Assembly: GCA_006503475.1 (NCBI GenBank)
Contig: RSEH01000233.1
Span: 1 to 64,000 of the forward strand
Direction: 5' to 3'
Length of the DNA stretch: 64,000 bases
From: Stentor roeselii
Lineage: Eukaryota > Ciliophora > Heterotrichea > Heterotrichida > Stentoridae
Part shown: positions 28,659-38,983 of the stretch, piece after piece
How positions within the stretch are numbered: position 1 is the first letter of the stretch
Layout: the number at the start of each line of letters is the position of its first letter
Made by a program: the position numbers and the translations under genes
Notes under the pieces: generated by a model
Databases searched by the model: none
Told to the model about the DNA's origin: nothing
The model's input: only the letters and a program-made list of their open reading frames with translations

Positions 28659-30410
28659 TTACTTAAAAATTTTCATAGGAAGTGGTGGAAACTTAGTGGC
28701 TAACACCCTAGACAATCCTATTTCTCTAGCTTTGTGTGCAGGACTCAAGTGATTATCAATCGGCTGGTTTAATATGAGACTTGTGTAGCCTTTTAAGAGA
28801 CTTGTAATCACTTGACTTTGAAGTGTCTTGAATAAAAACTCGACTTGGTACCCGCTGATCGAGACAAAGACTGCAAGACGGTCAGTGCTCGCTCCCCAGG
28901 AGCTTATTTGAGAGTAATCGAATTTCATTAGTTCTCGCTTTGAAATCGTTGAGTAAAAGATCACGTTTGAGCTGTTGATACTTAGAAGGACTTCTTTTGG
29001 AAGAGCGTAACGGCCACTTGCTTCGTGGAAAGACAGGTAAAATAATGTGCAACCTACAAGGGGACTTTTACTTGCTAATTCTACGTATCTAGCCTGGGCT
29101 TGGGCTTTTGAGTAGTCGCTTAGGGAGTTGTAGTGTTTTAGGATTTTTGATATCAGCTTCTGGGTGTCTGGCAAGTCTTTTGTTGAGTTTGCAGGGATGT
29201 AGAAATGAAGGTTGTCTTGTAAAATGTTTTCTACCATTCGGCCCTTACCCATGTCACAGAATAGCTTTAGGGATGCTAGGATTGTTAATACCTTTTCTGA
29301 GTATTTTTGAAGACCTTTTAAGATGTCAAAAACACTCTGCATATATACGAATGGGAGAAGAGGGTCTTTTGAATTGGTTTCCATCACGAATCTTAGCTTT
29401 AGTAGGATTTTGTAACCGCCTGTACGGCCTGTCCATGAGGAGACCAGGTCCATGACCAGTTCATTATCTTCAATATACCTTTCATTAAACTCTCCATCCT
29501 GCCAAATCTCAAATAACCCAAACCTACAAAACTTACTCATAGGAATTTTAATTCTTTTCATCAAAGAAATCTTCAAATCATTCGCATTACTAAAGCTTTC
29601 AACAAAAATAATCAAACTTGATCCACTTAAAGTAAAAACCTTAACAGGAAAAGGTTTCAAAGCTTTCATATGTTCAATTTCATCCTCATTCGGTAAAACA
29701 ATTCTAGACCCATTTTCATAAGTTTTCTCAAGTCTCGAAATGCAAAATCTCGCCAGTTTCGAAATTTCAGCAGATTCACTTTCTTCAATAACAACCAAAT
29801 GATTCAAAAGGGGAAGTCTCAGTTTAGAACTAGGTCCAAAAACTCCGCTGCATATACCAAAAAGTTCAAAAGCTCTTAAACAAGACTCACTTCTTACAAC
29901 TTACATAGAAGGGTTGTTGTTAGTTTGCTTTACCAGCTGACAAAAGACTTCATCACGCATTTCAGGAGAGGAGCCTACTCCAATTTTAAGTATCTTTGAA
30001 ATATGATGCAAGGGAGGCCTAGAGCTGCTTCTTTCTCCCATATACGAAAGAATATCTGCTTATCAGTCACTTTTAAAAGTCTGCCTCGCTTGCTTCGAGT
30101 CCTTATCTTTCAACTTGGTTAAAGACTTACTGATAAGAGACTCACTAAAACTCATGACTTCTGTCAAAGGAATCTTCAGTCCCCATGACGTGAAACTTCT
30201 GAAGTTTAATTCGCAAAACTCTTCAAAACTGTACTCACGGATCAACCCGATCTTCTCATTCGACAGGCTCAGGCCTGTCGCGGTCTGAGATATCTGAACA
30301 GCTTCGAAGATTGGAGCTATTTCTTGGTAGTTTTGGTCGATCACTGCTTCTGCAAGTGAGTTGTTTTCTACTTTTTTATATGATGTTTCTAAAGTGCGAC
30401 GGCCGATCAT
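28659..30410 (-). CDS. MyTH4-FERM protein without a myosin head, three exons
   Basis: The gene is complement(join(28659..29889,29905..30055,30071..30410)) and encodes 573 residues. Two 15-nt introns split an otherwise continuous frame. Residues about 58-200 form a MyTH4 domain, recognisable after splicing by FKNILSYMGERSS, PEMRDEVFCQLVKQTNNNPS and IESCLRAFELFGICSGVF. A FERM domain follows to the C-terminus (lobe 1 near PVKVFTLSGSSLIIFVE, lobe 3 near YALPKEVLLSINSSNVIFYS). In animals and amoebae this pair forms the cargo-binding tail of myosin VII, X and XV and of plant KCBP kinesin. Here there is no motor. It may be a free adaptor. Confidence 0.88.
29890..29904 (-). other. 15-nt intron of the MyTH4-FERM gene (second)
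   Basis: The sense sequence is GTAAGTTGTAAGAAG. Removal rebuilds the MyTH4 motif NNPSIESCLRAFEL across the junction. Confidence 0.9.
30056..30070 (-). other. 15-nt intron of the MyTH4-FERM gene (first)
   Basis: The sense sequence is GTGACTGATAAGCAG, with GTGAC rather than GTAAG at the 5' end. Removal joins FKN to ILSYMGE in frame, as the MyTH4 fold requires. Confidence 0.88.
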
Positions 30411-30583
30411 TGAATTACTTGAAAAGAAAAGGAAAATAATGAAATTTTAAGTAAGCTACGGTTGGTATGTCTGATTCAGAAGTTTAAATGAAAAAGGTGT
30501 CATAATTTACGGGTTTCCTTCAATTTCCATTTATTGTTACTTCATGATAAGATTACGTCACCCTCGTCATGAGGTTATAAACT

Positions 30584-31195
30584 ATGTCGAAAGACGTGAA
30601 AAAACCTTGGAACCAACTTGAAGACCTCGCTTTAGCTGAAGTCGTCAGTGCCTTCGGCATTCAGAACTGGACTCTAGTTTCGAAGGAACTAAAAAAAAGA
30701 TTCGCTGTCACATGTCGCAGTGGAAAGCAATGCAGGGAAAGATGGCACAACCATCTTAACCCGAGTGTTAAAAAGACTCCTTGGACCAGTGAAGAGGACC
30801 AGACGCTTTTTAAAATGTATCAAAAATTAGGCAAGACGTGGTCAAATATTGCAAGTTTTTTGCCTGGCAGGTCTGACAATTCAGTGAAAAACAGGTTTTA
30901 CTGCACTTTGAGGAAGAAACTCAGAAAGTTTAATAAAGTCAGACCGCATTCTCAGAGAATCATTGGATCTGCAAGAAGTATTCTCAGAGATGATCGAGTT
31001 ATTGATTTTCTTTTAAATCTCCCTTCGGGGCAAGACGATGGGAAAGAGGTTCAGAGTCAGATTAATGCAAAGGAAGTGATTGTTAAGCCTCAGGTTCAGA
31101 AATGTTTGTTGGCTTTAACAGTACCGGGTTATGTAAATGACGACTCGAGTCTGGAAGATGCGAAACTTCTTTGTTTTCTTTCAGGTCGGGGATAA
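30584..31195 (+). CDS. Two-repeat Myb (R2R3-type) DNA-binding protein
   Basis: Two Myb repeats occupy residues about 6-60 (KPWNQLEDLALAEVVSAFG, then CRSGKQCRERWHNHLNP) and 62-112 (KKTPWTSEEDQTLFKMYQKL, then FLPGRSDNSVKNRFYCTLR). Each has the spaced tryptophans and recognition helix needed for DNA binding. The first Trp of R2 is kept and RERWHNHLNP matches the animal and plant R2 closely. The remaining 90 residues have no known domain. It is a probable sequence-specific transcription factor. The start ATG 30584 is preceded by TTATAAACT. The gene is divergent from MyTH4-FERM with 173 bp between. Confidence 0.93.
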   Translation: MSKDVKKPWNQLEDLALAEVVSAFGIQNWTLVSKELKKRFAVTCRSGKQCRERWHNHLNPSVKKTPWTSEEDQTLFKMYQKLGKTWSNIASFLPGRSDNSVKNRFYCTLRKKLRKFNKVRPHSQRIIGSARSILRDDRVIDFLLNLPSGQDDGKEVQSQINAKEVIVKPQVQKCLLALTVPGYVNDDSSLEDAKLLCFLSGRG

Positions 31196-31300
31196 GACTA
31201 AGATGTAAGTTAAACAACTCCTTCATAATAGTGATTAGTTCAGCCATTATAAATCACTTTAAACTAATTTCATTATTTCTCCAGTTACTAAAAAAATAAA

Positions 31301-32683
31301 TTAAGTCTCAGCTGCTTCTTCATCTTCCTCCAGCTCTTCCTCCTTGACATCCTTATCTCTAAAGCAACACATAATTTCTGCCTTTTCTCCCTTAGGCCCA
31401 ATAATAACTTTTTTCAAACCAACAAGTAACAGAGTAATAAAAACACTTCCAACAAAAACCCAAATCCAAACCTTATAACAACTTCCAGTTTCATCATCAT
31501 CAGGGCAATACTCATACAAGAGCAGTCCAGAAGTCGCTCCAGTGACAATCATTCCGAAATAAAAAGGACAATTACAAAGAGCAAGATAAATGCCTTCCCC
31601 TCCTTCAGGAGCTACTGAATAAGTGTAATCCAAGACACGAGGCACCCAGATGGACTCGCCAGTTGAAATAAAAAGAACGAACAAGACATACCCGAGCATA
31701 TTTTGAATGAAAATCAGCCAAATACTTCCTAAGGACCCAATAGCAGCGCCAATTAAAATCAAATCATAGCTTTCAATATAATAAGTCAAACTAGTCAAAA
31801 ACAAAAGGCCGATCATCATGTTAAAAGAATGCACAGCGAGCATCATTCCAAAATGCGCATCATCCCCTTCCATCCTCAGCATAAACTTCGGTAAAGTCGC
31901 ATCTAAATGTCCGAAACTCGAACTTCTGAGCATGATCAGAATGAAAATAAGAAGACAATACCTCCAAAACTTTTTAGTCTTCAGAACTTCTTCACTATTG
32001 CTTCGCTCTTCTTCGATATTTGACACGTCTCTACAGAAAAAAAGGCATATTGCAGCGATGAAAAGTAAAGAAATCCCGACACTTGATATCAGGAAGTAAA
32101 GGCTTTGCTTATTTGATATCGAAGACCACAGAGAGTCAATTGTGACTCCTGTGACTATCCCTGCCAGGTACTGCGACATGTAAAAGACTGAAGTGGATAA
32201 GGTCCTGATTTCTGTCTGGGAATACATTTTGATACCGTATTCGATGTATGGCCAGGTAATTGAACAGGATACTGCCTGGAATACTAGAACTGAAACTAGG
32301 CTTAGCCAGACGTTGTCTGCTAGAATTAAACCGAAACCGATGCAGCCAAGGGTGAAAGAAACGTAAAGTCCTCTTTTGAAACTGATTGAGTGGATATTAT
32401 GAGTCAAGTAAATCGACGACAATCCAATCACAACTCCAAATCCTCCAAAAATAACTCCAGCCTCCACATCCGAGAACCCATGTTCATCAGTAAAATACAA
32501 CGGAATGAGAGTAACCAAAATATAATACTGAACACTAGTGCTAAAGTTGATCATGATAGTCAAAAAGTAGCTAGTTTCACTTTTCAATAGCAAAGGAAAC
32601 GAATTTTTATACGCTGAAAACTTTGACTCAGGGACTTGATTTTCCTTCGTATTGATCAGCGGCTTATCTTCCTTGTTTGACAT
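31301..32683 (-). CDS. Major facilitator superfamily transporter
   Basis: The 460-residue protein shows twelve hydrophobic segments. The first loop has GFGVVIGLSSIYLTHN, the usual MFS location of the A-like motif. The two six-helix halves are separated by a charged loop (SNIEEERSNSEEVLKTKK). The C-terminus is acidic (KEEELEEDEEAAET). The sequence is most like the MFS branch that includes SLC18B1-like vesicular transporters, but I cannot assign a substrate. The start ATG 32683 is preceded by GGCATTATA on the sense strand. No intron was seen. Confidence 0.85.
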   Translation of the reverse strand: MSNKEDKPLINTKENQVPESKFSAYKNSFPLLLKSETSYFLTIMINFSTSVQYYILVTLIPLYFTDEHGFSDVEAGVIFGGFGVVIGLSSIYLTHNIHSISFKRGLYVSFTLGCIGFGLILADNVWLSLVSVLVFQAVSCSITWPYIEYGIKMYSQTEIRTLSTSVFYMSQYLAGIVTGVTIDSLWSSISNKQSLYFLISSVGISLLFIAAICLFFCRDVSNIEEERSNSEEVLKTKKFWRYCLLIFILIMLRSSSFGHLDATLPKFMLRMEGDDAHFGMMLAVHSFNMMIGLLFLTSLTYYIESYDLILIGAAIGSLGSIWLIFIQNMLGYVLFVLFISTGESIWVPRVLDYTYSVAPEGGEGIYLALCNCPFYFGMIVTGATSGLLLYEYCPDDDETGSCYKVWIWVFVGSVFITLLLVGLKKVIIGPKGEKAEIMCCFRDKDVKEEELEEDEEAAET

Positions 32684-32708
32684 TATAATGCCTCACTATC
32701 TTAATTTA

Positions 32709-34520
32709 TTATATAAGAGAATATCTTGGAAAAGCCTTCTTCGGCGAAATCAGCGGACTTTTCTTGTTTATCAGCTGGACCCGCGAGTTTTTACTTTTCA
32801 CGAAAAATAACTGAAGAAAGACACGACGAGCGACAGTTTTCAAGACTTTATTCAAAATCCCTGCAGCTTTTGGATATGCGAAGATGTTGTTATTTAGTTT
32901 GAAGTCATAACTCAGCTTTTTTTCAGCTTTTATCTGAAGTTTCTTGGAAAGTTGCATTGAGTACTCAAGTCGTCTTTCAGTAGCACAAGAGTTGAACTTA
33001 GGTGAATTGTTTATGCTTTTCACGTAAAATAAAGAGTTTTTCTTTTGAAACTTAGGAGAACTCATTGAGTTCTTCATTAAAACCTTTTCTTTCTGCTTTT
33101 TTAGTCGCACGTTGTTGAGAAGTCGGTCGACTGTGATGAAGGATTTTTTGCCTTTTGGCTGGAAATTAAAAATTGTAGTAAAAGCCCAGGAAAGGTGTTT
33201 TCGGTTAAAGACTTCAGATAAGATCCACAAGTCTTCAGTTAAATTTTTCATGCACCCATGAAAGTACTCCAACTTTATCACATAAAAGTACCCCGCAAGT
33301 CTTTCCAGGTAGATACTCGAGAAACTCTGTTCAACCTTCACAGAAACCGAATGATTCTGAAGAGTTTCTAAAGTCTCAAATTTCAACCTAAATCCAATTT
33401 TCGTCAAAATAATAATAAAACTATTGAACCCAAAGGTAAAATGACTAAGATACTCTTTAAAATTCTTTAACTTCAAAAGACTTTCACTTTTTTTATAATT
33501 TTCCCATTTTTTTTCCAGTTTTTCACATATCTTCAAAAACCTTTCAAAATTTTTCAAATCCCATTTAAATTCTTGACTTTCCTTCAATTTTGGTTTAGGA
33601 AAAAACTGTCCAAGGCTAAACTGAAACTCTTCATGAACAGTTTGATCTTCTTTATTCTCATCTTGAACGAAATCGACCATTACAATGACCTGAGCTCCAG
33701 AAAAAATTCTAACTTTTCCTACATGTTCAAAGACGACTTTCACAAACTTTTTTTCCGCAGGTTCAAAAACAAGACAGGCGAGAATTCCTGAGTCAGCAGC
33801 GAATACCAAAGCTTTTGCTGAACAAGCGACAGAGACGACCCACAAGTCATGACATTGAGCAGGAAGTTCATTTCCTCCCGCGTCGAAACAGTGAACAACA
33901 CCCGAGTCGCTGAGACAGACAAAAAAATCATCAGCAGCTGCTAAGGAACTGATGAAAAAAGCACTTAAAGAAGTCAGTTTATTCGGGCGAATTCCGCTTG
34001 GACCGTAGAGATAAACAGAGCCTCCACATGTTGAGACTGCTGTGAATTGTCTTCCACAGACAAGCTGACGAGGCACGAATAGATTTTCAGTCTTTAAGGC
34101 AACTGGAGTACTGCTTCGGATACCTAAATGCTTTAAGTTACCGAAAACGTATAAAACTCCGTCATTTTTCACGGCACCCAGATGAGTGGCTGAAATACTG
34201 CACCCTGTGAATGAACCTCGAAGAAGATGTTGAAGGTTCGATTCTTTTGATTGAGATTCAGAGTTTTCTTCGAGGTCTTTTGAGGATTTCAAGGATTTTT
34301 CTTTTAGATTTCGTAAGAATAAAGTGAATAGCCCACAGGATGTTATAAATACGAGAAGGTCTTTGTTTCCGGAAAAGTGGAGAACTGAGTCTTGTAGGAT
34401 GTCGTTTTCTAGAGTTTTTAAATGGTTTTCACGTGTTAGGATCACGTGTTGTGTTTCGGTTAATGTGCAGGAGAGGATGTCTTCTGAGTTTTCTTGAATG
34501 GAGAGATGTGAATAATCCAT
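32709..34520 (-). CDS. 603-aa protein with RCC1-like propeller region
   Basis: Residues about 90-260 contain short repeats that resemble degenerate RCC1 blades (GVLYVFGNLKHLG, SVYLYGPSG, GVVHCFDAGG), each followed by a conserved-looking strand. This suggests a beta-propeller but without the regular GQLG spacing. The rest is helical and basic, with a Lys/Ser-rich C-terminus. No kinase or other enzymatic domain is seen. The RCC1 assignment is weak; WD40 is a less likely alternative. The start is ATG 34520, about 150 bp divergent from the coiled-coil gene at 34669, and the gene precedes the MFS gene by 25 bp. Confidence 0.7.
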   Translation of the reverse strand: MDYSHLSIQENSEDILSCTLTETQHVILTRENHLKTLENDILQDSVLHFSGNKDLLVFITSCGLFTLFLRNLKEKSLKSSKDLEENSESQSKESNLQHLLRGSFTGCSISATHLGAVKNDGVLYVFGNLKHLGIRSSTPVALKTENLFVPRQLVCGRQFTAVSTCGGSVYLYGPSGIRPNKLTSLSAFFISSLAAADDFFVCLSDSGVVHCFDAGGNELPAQCHDLWVVSVACSAKALVFAADSGILACLVFEPAEKKFVKVVFEHVGKVRIFSGAQVIVMVDFVQDENKEDQTVHEEFQFSLGQFFPKPKLKESQEFKWDLKNFERFLKICEKLEKKWENYKKSESLLKLKNFKEYLSHFTFGFNSFIIILTKIGFRLKFETLETLQNHSVSVKVEQSFSSIYLERLAGYFYVIKLEYFHGCMKNLTEDLWILSEVFNRKHLSWAFTTIFNFQPKGKKSFITVDRLLNNVRLKKQKEKVLMKNSMSSPKFQKKNSLFYVKSINNSPKFNSCATERRLEYSMQLSKKLQIKAEKKLSYDFKLNNNIFAYPKAAGILNKVLKTVARRVFLQLFFVKSKNSRVQLINKKSPLISPKKAFPRYSLI

Positions 34521-34668
34521 TGTTTACTTTTTTATTCATTATATCCCGCTACCTTACAAATCTTTGCCACATTCCTCAAAAACCTTCGAAAACATCAAAC
34601 TATTTATCCATCTCTCCTCATTCCAAAAAAATCTCATCTGCCAGATTTAAACTTCAACCTGATAATAA

Positions 34669-36612
34669 ATGGAAGATTATTCAAAAGAAGAAAGCCCAAG
34701 TCTGAAACACGAGGTAGCCTCACTGTCAGAGGTGAACCAGCGACTAACACGAGAACTGCGCCGATATCAACTATCCGCTCCAAAAGACCCTCAAAAGTTT
34801 CCCGACTCTCTAATAGACGAGGGTCTTCCTCCATGGGCGGCAAACGTTGTTTTAATGTCTCCTCTTCTAATGGCTTACGACAACAGAGTCCATGAACTTG
34901 AAGTGAGTTTAGACCGTTCAAGGTCCCATCTCGAAGAAATGACTGAAACAATAAAAAAACTCACAGCGGAAAATTCTGCTCTTCGAGATGAGATGGAGCG
35001 GAAATGGCGAGAAATGATTGAAAAGGAAAAAAAAGGCCTTGACTCTGGATTCATGGGAATGAGTTTTCACGTTGAAGAGAAAAATGAACTCCAGAATCGT
35101 CTGGACTTGCAAACTACTGAAAATACGATTTTATTGGAAAAACTCGACATTTTCAAGAAAAGAAATGAATTTTTAGAAGCTTTCGCAAGGGAAAAAGATG
35201 AAATTGCAGAAAAAAATGTGTATGAGGCAAAACAGCTGAAAAGTGAACTTCGTAATTTGCAGATGATTGAAGAAGATGTCCGTGCACAGAAGGAAATCGC
35301 GGAGGATAAGTTGAAAAGAGCAAGTGAGCGATTAGGGACTTTAGAAAGAGAACGTGAACAGCAAATCACTGACTTGAACAAGATGCAAAACGACTTACGT
35401 ATTATAAAACAACAGTCAGAACATTACAAAAACGCTTTTGAAGATATCGAAGCGAAAAAAACTGAAGAAATCGAAATTTTAGTCCAAGATGCTCATAATT
35501 TTTCAGCGAAAGAAAAGGAAATCGCGAATAAGTCCTTGATGCAGGAACGCGAGTTAGAAGAGGCTAAAGAACAAGCTTTTCATTATAAACGCGAATTCGA
35601 AAGTATTCGAAGTGAATGTGATAATATCTTGAAAGTCATGGAGGACTATGAACAAAAAATCGTCAACTATCAGCAAAAGGAAGAATCCGTCAACGCCTTA
35701 ATCCGTGAAAGCAAACAAAAGGTCGAAGAGGCTTATTTAGAAAGAGACAGGGTGTTACTCAAGGAACAGCAGTACCAGAAAAACATTGAAAAGCTCCAAG
35801 AAGCCTTGAAACATGAAATGAAAGACCAACGCGATAAATATGAAGGACTCTTAGAAGGCCTAAGAAGTAAAAATCGCGCCATGATCCAAAAGCGTGATGA
35901 AGAAATTCAAGAACTTCAAGGAAAAGTCATTTTAGCTAACTCTGAAAGTGACAGGGCGATCAGAGATGTGGCTCTTCTTAAGTCTGAAAATAATAAACTT
36001 GAAAATTTACTTGAGGAAGAACAGAGAAGGTCTTTGATACGTTTTAATGAGTATGATAAAAAATTTAGGGAAAATGAAGAAAGTCGTGTTAGTGAAAAGA
36101 GAGTCTTGGAAATGCAGACTCATAATGTTTTGAATGAGAGAAATGATTGGGAAAGGATTAAAAAAAATCAGGAAAATAGCATTGCTGCATTTTCAAGGGA
36201 AATTGAAACTTTAAAGGCTAGTCTTAAGAGGAATAGAGAGGATTGTCAAAGACTTGAAAATCAAAAAGATGATCTGTTGAGAGAACGGGAAAGTCTTATT
36301 AGAGAAGTTGGATTTTTGAAGGAAGACCTTTTTGTTAAAGTTGAGGAAGTTAAGGAGGTCTATAGTGCAAAAATTAATAGTCTTGAAGCTCAGTTGCAAG
36401 AAGTCAGAGACCGACACAGGGAAAGTGAAGAAAAGGCTTATGAGCTGTATAGGGCACAAGAGAAAGTAAGTGAAAAGTGGAAAACTGAACATATGAGCAC
36501 AGTCGGTTACTTCGAAAAACTAATCCAAGACCAGAACTTCGAGATCCGGCGACTCGCCAAGCGGAACAAAGACCTAGGAGACTCTTTTCCAATAAAAGAA
36601 ATGCAAGTCTAG
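34669..36612 (+). CDS. 647-aa coiled-coil protein
   Basis: From about residue 75 almost the entire protein is heptad-rich coiled coil with K, E, Q, R and L. The N-terminal 70 residues are Pro/Ser-containing with the segment LPPWAANVVLMSPLLMAYDN, which may be a conserved docking motif. Long coiled-coil proteins with such an N-terminus include CEP89-like basal-body proteins; this is a suggestion by resemblance only. No EF-hand or motor domain is seen. The start ATG 34669 is preceded by TTTAAACTTCAACCTGATAA. It converges with the next gene with 17 bp between stops. Confidence 0.8.
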   Translation: MEDYSKEESPSLKHEVASLSEVNQRLTRELRRYQLSAPKDPQKFPDSLIDEGLPPWAANVVLMSPLLMAYDNRVHELEVSLDRSRSHLEEMTETIKKLTAENSALRDEMERKWREMIEKEKKGLDSGFMGMSFHVEEKNELQNRLDLQTTENTILLEKLDIFKKRNEFLEAFAREKDEIAEKNVYEAKQLKSELRNLQMIEEDVRAQKEIAEDKLKRASERLGTLEREREQQITDLNKMQNDLRIIKQQSEHYKNAFEDIEAKKTEEIEILVQDAHNFSAKEKEIANKSLMQERELEEAKEQAFHYKREFESIRSECDNILKVMEDYEQKIVNYQQKEESVNALIRESKQKVEEAYLERDRVLLKEQQYQKNIEKLQEALKHEMKDQRDKYEGLLEGLRSKNRAMIQKRDEEIQELQGKVILANSESDRAIRDVALLKSENNKLENLLEEEQRRSLIRFNEYDKKFRENEESRVSEKRVLEMQTHNVLNERNDWERIKKNQENSIAAFSREIETLKASLKRNREDCQRLENQKDDLLRERESLIREVGFLKEDLFVKVEEVKEVYSAKINSLEAQLQEVRDRHRESEEKAYELYRAQEKVSEKWKTEHMSTVGYFEKLIQDQNFEIRRLAKRNKDLGDSFPIKEMQV

Positions 36613-36629
36613 CTAGTAAATAATATAAA

Positions 36630-38090
36630 TTAAGAGTCATCTTTCTCCACCAGCTTCAAGTCCTGGTCATAAAGTGACGACACTGAAAACAACGGCTTAA
36701 CATTTTTCGTGTACTGACTGAGAATCTTCGCTGATTTACTTACCAAAGAGTTCGACGTCAAATAAGACCTTGGCTGATTAGTCGGCACATCTCGGGCAAG
36801 GCTCTCAGAAGTTATTTTAAACTTCGTAATACTTTGCATCGATCGCTTCAAAGGACTAGAAGTTTTAAATCCCAGACTAGAACTATAAGCACTTGAAGGG
36901 TACTTCACCTGCAACACCTGACTTTTCGATACAGAAGGAAAAGTCTCAAAAGAAGTCTTTTTTGTTAATTTTTTCGCGTCTTTTAGGTACTCTTGGACCT
37001 TTTTTGACTTGTTTTTAGTTCTCCGGAGTTCATCTCGGCTTTTTGCGAGTTTTTCTGCAATGGAAGCTGAAATTTTTTGACTTTTTGAGATGTCGTTGAA
37101 GTGAAGTCGAATTTTTTTATCAAGTAGTTCTTTTTCCTGTTCCTTTTGAATGAGTAGGGTGTTAAACTCTTCTTGATTTTTTACTAAAAGAAACTGGTTT
37201 TCCTTTGCTTGTTTTTTTATCAATTTTTTCCTTTTCTTCTCATTTTCCTTTAAAATAAGGTTTTCCACACGGTTCTGTTCAGTGACTTCCAAGACTTTCA
37301 GTTCATTTCTAATGATCTGAGCCTCGCCGTACCTTTCATTAACAGCGACGAGTTTTTCCTTGACTTGAAGACTTTTGAGGATAGCTTTGGGTTTGATTCT
37401 TCTTAAGACTTACCTCAAGTGTTCAGATGACTGAAGAATTTCTTCTTCAAGTTTCAATCTTTCAGATTTATGAGCCTCGAACAGGTCTTGCATACGTGAT
37501 TGACAATTTCCTTCAAAGACTTGAAAACGTCTTTCCCAGTCTTTGTTGAACTTTCGAAGTTTCTCGTCTCCTATTCGATGATAAGCTGCGATTTCTTTCT
37601 TTTGAGTCCGATTTCGAAGGATTCTTTGGTAGTTGTAAATGTCGAACTCCAGTAGTCGAATCGATTTCATCATTTCGCGGAAAAGGGAATATTCTTGGAC
37701 TTTGCATAAATCTTCTGAACTTGATTGCATTCGCTCTTTTATTGCTGAAAAGATTAAAAGTTGCTCGTCTTCGTTTAAGAAACCGTCTTCGTCTTCGTCG
37801 AAAAGGTCTAACAGGTCTTCTACTGAACGGATGAAGAGAAGCTCGGCGAAATGCTTGCCTTGCTTTTCTAGAAGAAGTTTTAAGGCTGAATCGTTTAGAA
37901 TACCGGATTTTTTGTAGTCGGCTAGTTGAAGGGATATCCAGATTTCTTTACTTTTTAGGTGGCCTTCGAGCAGGGGTCGAGCCTCGCTTATCACTTTTAT
38001 TCGGGTCTGCATTTTAGCTGATGTGGAAAAGTTGGTGTTTGGAGTTTGGAGGTGTTTTAAGGTCGATCCTTCAGCTGTTTTTAGCTTCAT
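36630..38090 (-). CDS. EF-hand and coiled-coil protein, two exons
   Basis: The gene is complement(join(36630..37398,37414..38090)) and encodes 481 residues. A 15-nt intron (37399-37413) removes an in-frame TAA and joins HLR to IKPKAILK in frame. Residues 98-109 are a canonical EF-hand loop (DEDEDGFLNEDE), probably paired with a weaker one at about 58-70. The rest is coiled coil, especially about 180-330 (EKLVAVNERYGEAQIIRNEL). The C-terminus is basic and Ser-rich. This layout suits a calcium-regulated cytoskeletal or basal-body protein. No specific family was recognised. Confidence 0.85.
37399..37413 (-). other. 15-nt intron of the EF-hand coiled-coil gene
   Basis: The sense sequence is GTAAGTCTTAAGAAG, the best match to the local consensus. 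It contains an in-frame TAA and joins two open halves of one frame. Confidence 0.88.
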
Positions 38091-38404
38091 TAGAATGGAT
38101 TATTTGACTTCATTTTGATGTAAATTGATTGAGAAATTTTCACAAGGATTCAAGACTTAATACACAAAGTTCACTAGGCATCATCAGAATAAAATGAATT
38201 AAAGATTATATTACCAACTGCAACATTTATAATCAAAATTTAAACTTTTTTTAAAATAAATCTTGAATACTAAATGATCAATATAAAAATTTGATTATTC
38301 ACAAATTTTAAAAACATCCTCGCTCTCTTCACCAACTTCCTTTAAAAAATCCCTCATAATTACTCTCTTCAGTAAAAAAACTTCAATTTAACTATTTAAT
38401 AAAC
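38091..38404. other. Divergent intergenic spacer, no gene seen
   Basis: This AT-rich spacer lies between the starts of the EF-hand coiled-coil gene and the VAP-like gene. The right-hand 100 bp are C/A/T-rich and poor in G on the plus strand, as upstream of other plus-strand genes. No gene, tRNA or repeat is visible. Confidence 0.55.
38384..38399 (+). promoter_or_regulatory. Shared 16-mer upstream of VAP-like gene
   Basis: CAATTTAACTATTTAA ends six bases before ATG 38405 and occurs identically at 50630-50645, upstream of the RNF213-like gene. A shared start-proximal element is possible but untested. Confidence 0.35.
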
Positions 38405-38983
38405 ATGGAACAACAGCAAAATCCCCGTCTAGTTTCCTTCGACCCACCCGAAATCATCCCATTCAAACTCTCCTCATCAAGTATCGAGTCCACATCTTAC
38501 CTAACAATAAAAAACCTGAGCGATCTTCAAGTTTCCTACAAACTAAAAGTCTCCAGTCCCGACGTATTTTTCATAGAAAACGCTTCAAACACGATCCAAC
38601 CTTTCAACAGCACAAAACTAAAACTAGTCTATTTACTATCAAAAGACAAATCCAAGCCAATTCACAAGTTTTTAGTCCAAATCTGCCCATTTTCAGAAAC
38701 TCGAAACTGGGAAAAAAACCAGCAAATTTTCAAGTTCTGGGCAAATTTTTCAGAGAGTGATTCGAAACCTTCTCTTGAAAGTGAAAAACAGCAGCTTTTA
38801 TCGAAAAATCGAGTTTTAAGGGATAAAATCACGAAGAACAAGGAAAAGTTGGAGGAAAGTAAGAACTTGAATTATTTGACTAAGGAAAAAATGGGAGCCT
38901 TTGGCTTGACCGAGTTGGTCCTGCTCTTCGTTTTTGGCTTTATTTTGGGCCTGTTAATAAATATTTTTATTAAATCTCGATGA
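38405..38983 (+). CDS. VAP (VAMP-associated protein)-like ER membrane protein
   Basis: VAP proteins anchor membrane contact sites to the ER by binding FFAT motifs through their MSP domain. The 192-residue protein has an N-terminal MSP domain (residues about 8-110, with LTIKNLSDLQVSYKLKVSSP and SKPIHKFLVQICPF). A short coiled coil follows (about 122-155) and a C-terminal tail anchor (about 168-188, LVLLFVFGFILGLLINIFI). The tail is followed only by KSR. This order and length match VAP closely. The stop overlaps the ATG of the TPR gene by four bases. Confidence 0.9.
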   Translation: MEQQQNPRLVSFDPPEIIPFKLSSSSIESTSYLTIKNLSDLQVSYKLKVSSPDVFFIENASNTIQPFNSTKLKLVYLLSKDKSKPIHKFLVQICPFSETRNWEKNQQIFKFWANFSESDSKPSLESEKQQLLSKNRVLRDKITKNKEKLEESKNLNYLTKEKMGAFGLTELVLLFVFGFILGLLINIFIKSR

